In this document: piece by piece, positions 12,452 through 13,348 of the stretch
Position numbering within the stretch: position 1 is the stretch's first letter
How the letters are laid out: every line of letters begins with the position of its first letter
Assembly: GCA_001275005.1 (NCBI GenBank)
Contig: JWZX01000600.1
Span: 1-13,348, forward strand
DNA from: Chrysochromulina tobinii
Lineage: Eukaryota; Haptophyta; Prymnesiales; Chrysochromulinaceae
Length of the DNA stretch: 13,348 bases
Direction: 5' to 3'
Notes under the pieces: model-generated
Database searches by the model: none
Seen by the model: only the letters and a program-made list of their open reading frames with translations
Told to the model about the DNA's origin: nothing
Translations under genes and position numbers: made by a program

Positions 12452-12997
12452 TTAGAACTTCAGGCCGAGCTTGCCGAGAAAATCCTCAAGAGGATTCTTA
12501 TCCGCAGGCAGCTCCTTGACCGCGGCCAGGGCCGTCTTGACGTGCTCCTCGGGGCTAAACTGAGAGTTGAAGACGCTGGCCACGGTGCCGCTCGCGTCCA
12601 CGACGTACGTCTCACGTCCACCGAGCAGCCCGAAAAGATCCTTCTGGATGCCAATCTCCGTGCGAATTGCGTCCCCCTCATCAACAAAGAGCTTGACCCC
12701 CACGTCAGAGCCCTTTGCGCCCGCCGCATTACGCACGCCGACCACGGCCACGCCGGCCGTGGTGAAGTTCTTGCCAGCAGCATCAAAGGCCTTCAGCTCC
12801 TTGGAGCAGCTGGGCGCATCATCAGCCCCATAGAAGAAGATGCAGGCCTTCTTGCCGCTGACGCCCATGGCAGAGAGTGCAGTAGCCGGGAACTTTTCGC
12901 CCACGGCGAGCCCCATGCGGATTGAGGACGTGCGCGCTACTACGCGCAAAGAAGCGGCGCCATTCAGGAGAGCGGCAAATGTGAAGAGGGCGAGCAT
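12452..12997 (-). CDS. PrxQ/BCP-like peroxiredoxin with altered active site, probably plastid
   Basis: The frame gives 181 residues from ATG at 12997-12995 to TAA; further upstream only a GTG is available. The N terminus MLALFTFAALLNGAASLRVV resembles a signal peptide leading into an Arg/Ser-rich transit segment. The mature part follows the thioredoxin-fold PrxQ/BCP pattern: VGEKFPATAL, CIFFYGADDAPSCSKE, VVGVRN, VKLFVDEGDAIRTEIGI, DLFGLLGGRETYVVD, then NSQFSPEEHVKTAL. PrxQ enzymes reduce hydroperoxides with thioredoxin. C64 is at the peroxidatic position and R128 is present, but the PxxxTxxC motif reads GxxxAxxC, and the PrxQ resolving Cys (five residues after the first) is Lys69. The only other Cys is C52 in a buried-strand position. 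So it is either a 1-Cys enzyme with weak activity or a protein with another role. Fold assignment is good; peroxidase activity is doubtful. Confidence 0.85.
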   Translation of the reverse strand: MLALFTFAALLNGAASLRVVARTSSIRMGLAVGEKFPATALSAMGVSGKKACIFFYGADDAPSCSKELKAFDAAGKNFTTAGVAVVGVRNAAGAKGSDVGVKLFVDEGDAIRTEIGIQKDLFGLLGGRETYVVDASGTVASVFNSQFSPEEHVKTALAAVKELPADKNPLEDFLGKLGLKF

Positions 12998-13348
12998 TCT
13001 CCGGCGTCGGCGAGTGAATCTCCACTGATGCCTGTGTGCAGCAAGATTCACTCCTCCCCGTTTCCCCACAGGCCCCCATTCACGTGCTGCCTTGACGGAG
13101 GTGTGCACCGCGGCGCTTGGCTATGCGCAGCCTGTTGAGGAGAAACCCTTTCAATTCGACCCTGGAGAGTCGGAGGATGACCGGGACAGTGTCGCGGATG
13201 TGGACGCGCTCTAACGCGCCCTCATGCTCCCCCGAACCCATGACCCCCCCGCAAGCTTAACCCGCCCAGTCCCCCTCTGAGAGTCTCCCGGCAAGCTACG
13301 GCCCCGGAGCAGGGGTGCTGGTGTGTGTGCTATGCTTGCGCCCCTTCG
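12998..13348. other. Upstream region of the PrxQ-like gene and window end
   Basis: This region holds the promoter and 5' UTR of the minus-strand PrxQ-like gene. On the plus strand an acceptor-like tttccccacag ends at 13071 and is followed by an open stretch to TAA at 13212-13214, a possible terminal exon of an unseen gene. From 13215 to the end the sequence is C-rich with no recognisable feature. Confidence 0.4.

Noticed and set aside
12254-12925. 223-codon plus-strand open frame
   Set aside because: Antisense shadow of the PrxQ-like gene with no family signature.
12998-13108. Extension of the PrxQ-like frame up to 13108
   Set aside because: It starts at GTG; the ATG at 12997 directly precedes a signal-peptide-like sequence.

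Overview
The window looks like nuclear DNA of a GC-rich eukaryotic alga with a complex (secondary) plastid, most likely a haptophyte or a similar chromist; the species cannot be named from the sequence alone. The evidence is: eukaryotic families (U-box, ankyrin, BTB, BART, ubiquitin), short GT-AG spliceosomal introns, wide intergenic spacing on alternating strands with no operons, and three proteins (an ABC1-type kinase, a small UVR-motif protein and a PrxQ-like protein) that begin with a signal-peptide-like segment followed by a basic, hydroxylated stretch, as in bipartite plastid presequences.

Layout. 1-2223 (+): a 5'-partial gene with an ALSYRW-type segment, a U-box and about 16 ankyrin repeats, 13 of them nearly identical. 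2530-5412 (-): a 960-residue ABC1/UbiB-type kinase, probably plastid-targeted, with a long low-complexity and membrane-associated C-terminal extension. 5605-8099 (+): a four-exon gene encoding a helical (armadillo-like) plus BTB protein of 756 residues; its three introns were resolved here. 8333-8839 (-): a small plastid-type membrane protein with a C-terminal UVR-like motif. 9087-10760 (+): an ankyrin-BART (CFAP36/ARL2BP-like) protein with a 100-residue Glu/Ala helix. 11011-11289 (-): a divergent ubiquitin with an L74 substitution and a 16-residue tail. 12452-12997 (-): a PrxQ-like peroxiredoxin that keeps the peroxidatic Cys but has lost the Pro and Thr of the active-site motif. Genes are arranged convergently and divergently, with compact shared promoters at 5413-5604 and 8840-9086. 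About 1.2 kb (11290-12451) holds no gene that I can recognise.

The most striking signal is in the BTB gene. Every one of its three introns starts with an imperfect 27-31 bp copy of sequence found at its own 3' boundary, and introns 2 and 3 also share a 39-nt core (37/39 identical) that carries a branch-site-like motif, a pyrimidine-rich stretch and the 3' splice site. This is the expected footprint of recent intron gain, by introner-like insertion for introns 2 and 3 and by tandem duplication of an AGGT-containing segment for intron 1. The second signal is the ankyrin array of the U-box gene, whose framework is almost invariant while the ligand-facing positions vary, as in a modular recognition protein.

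The genes do not form one pathway. Ubiquitin signalling recurs (U-box E3, BTB protein, ubiquitin-like protein), and three products are predicted for the plastid, but they are spaced and oriented like unrelated neighbours.
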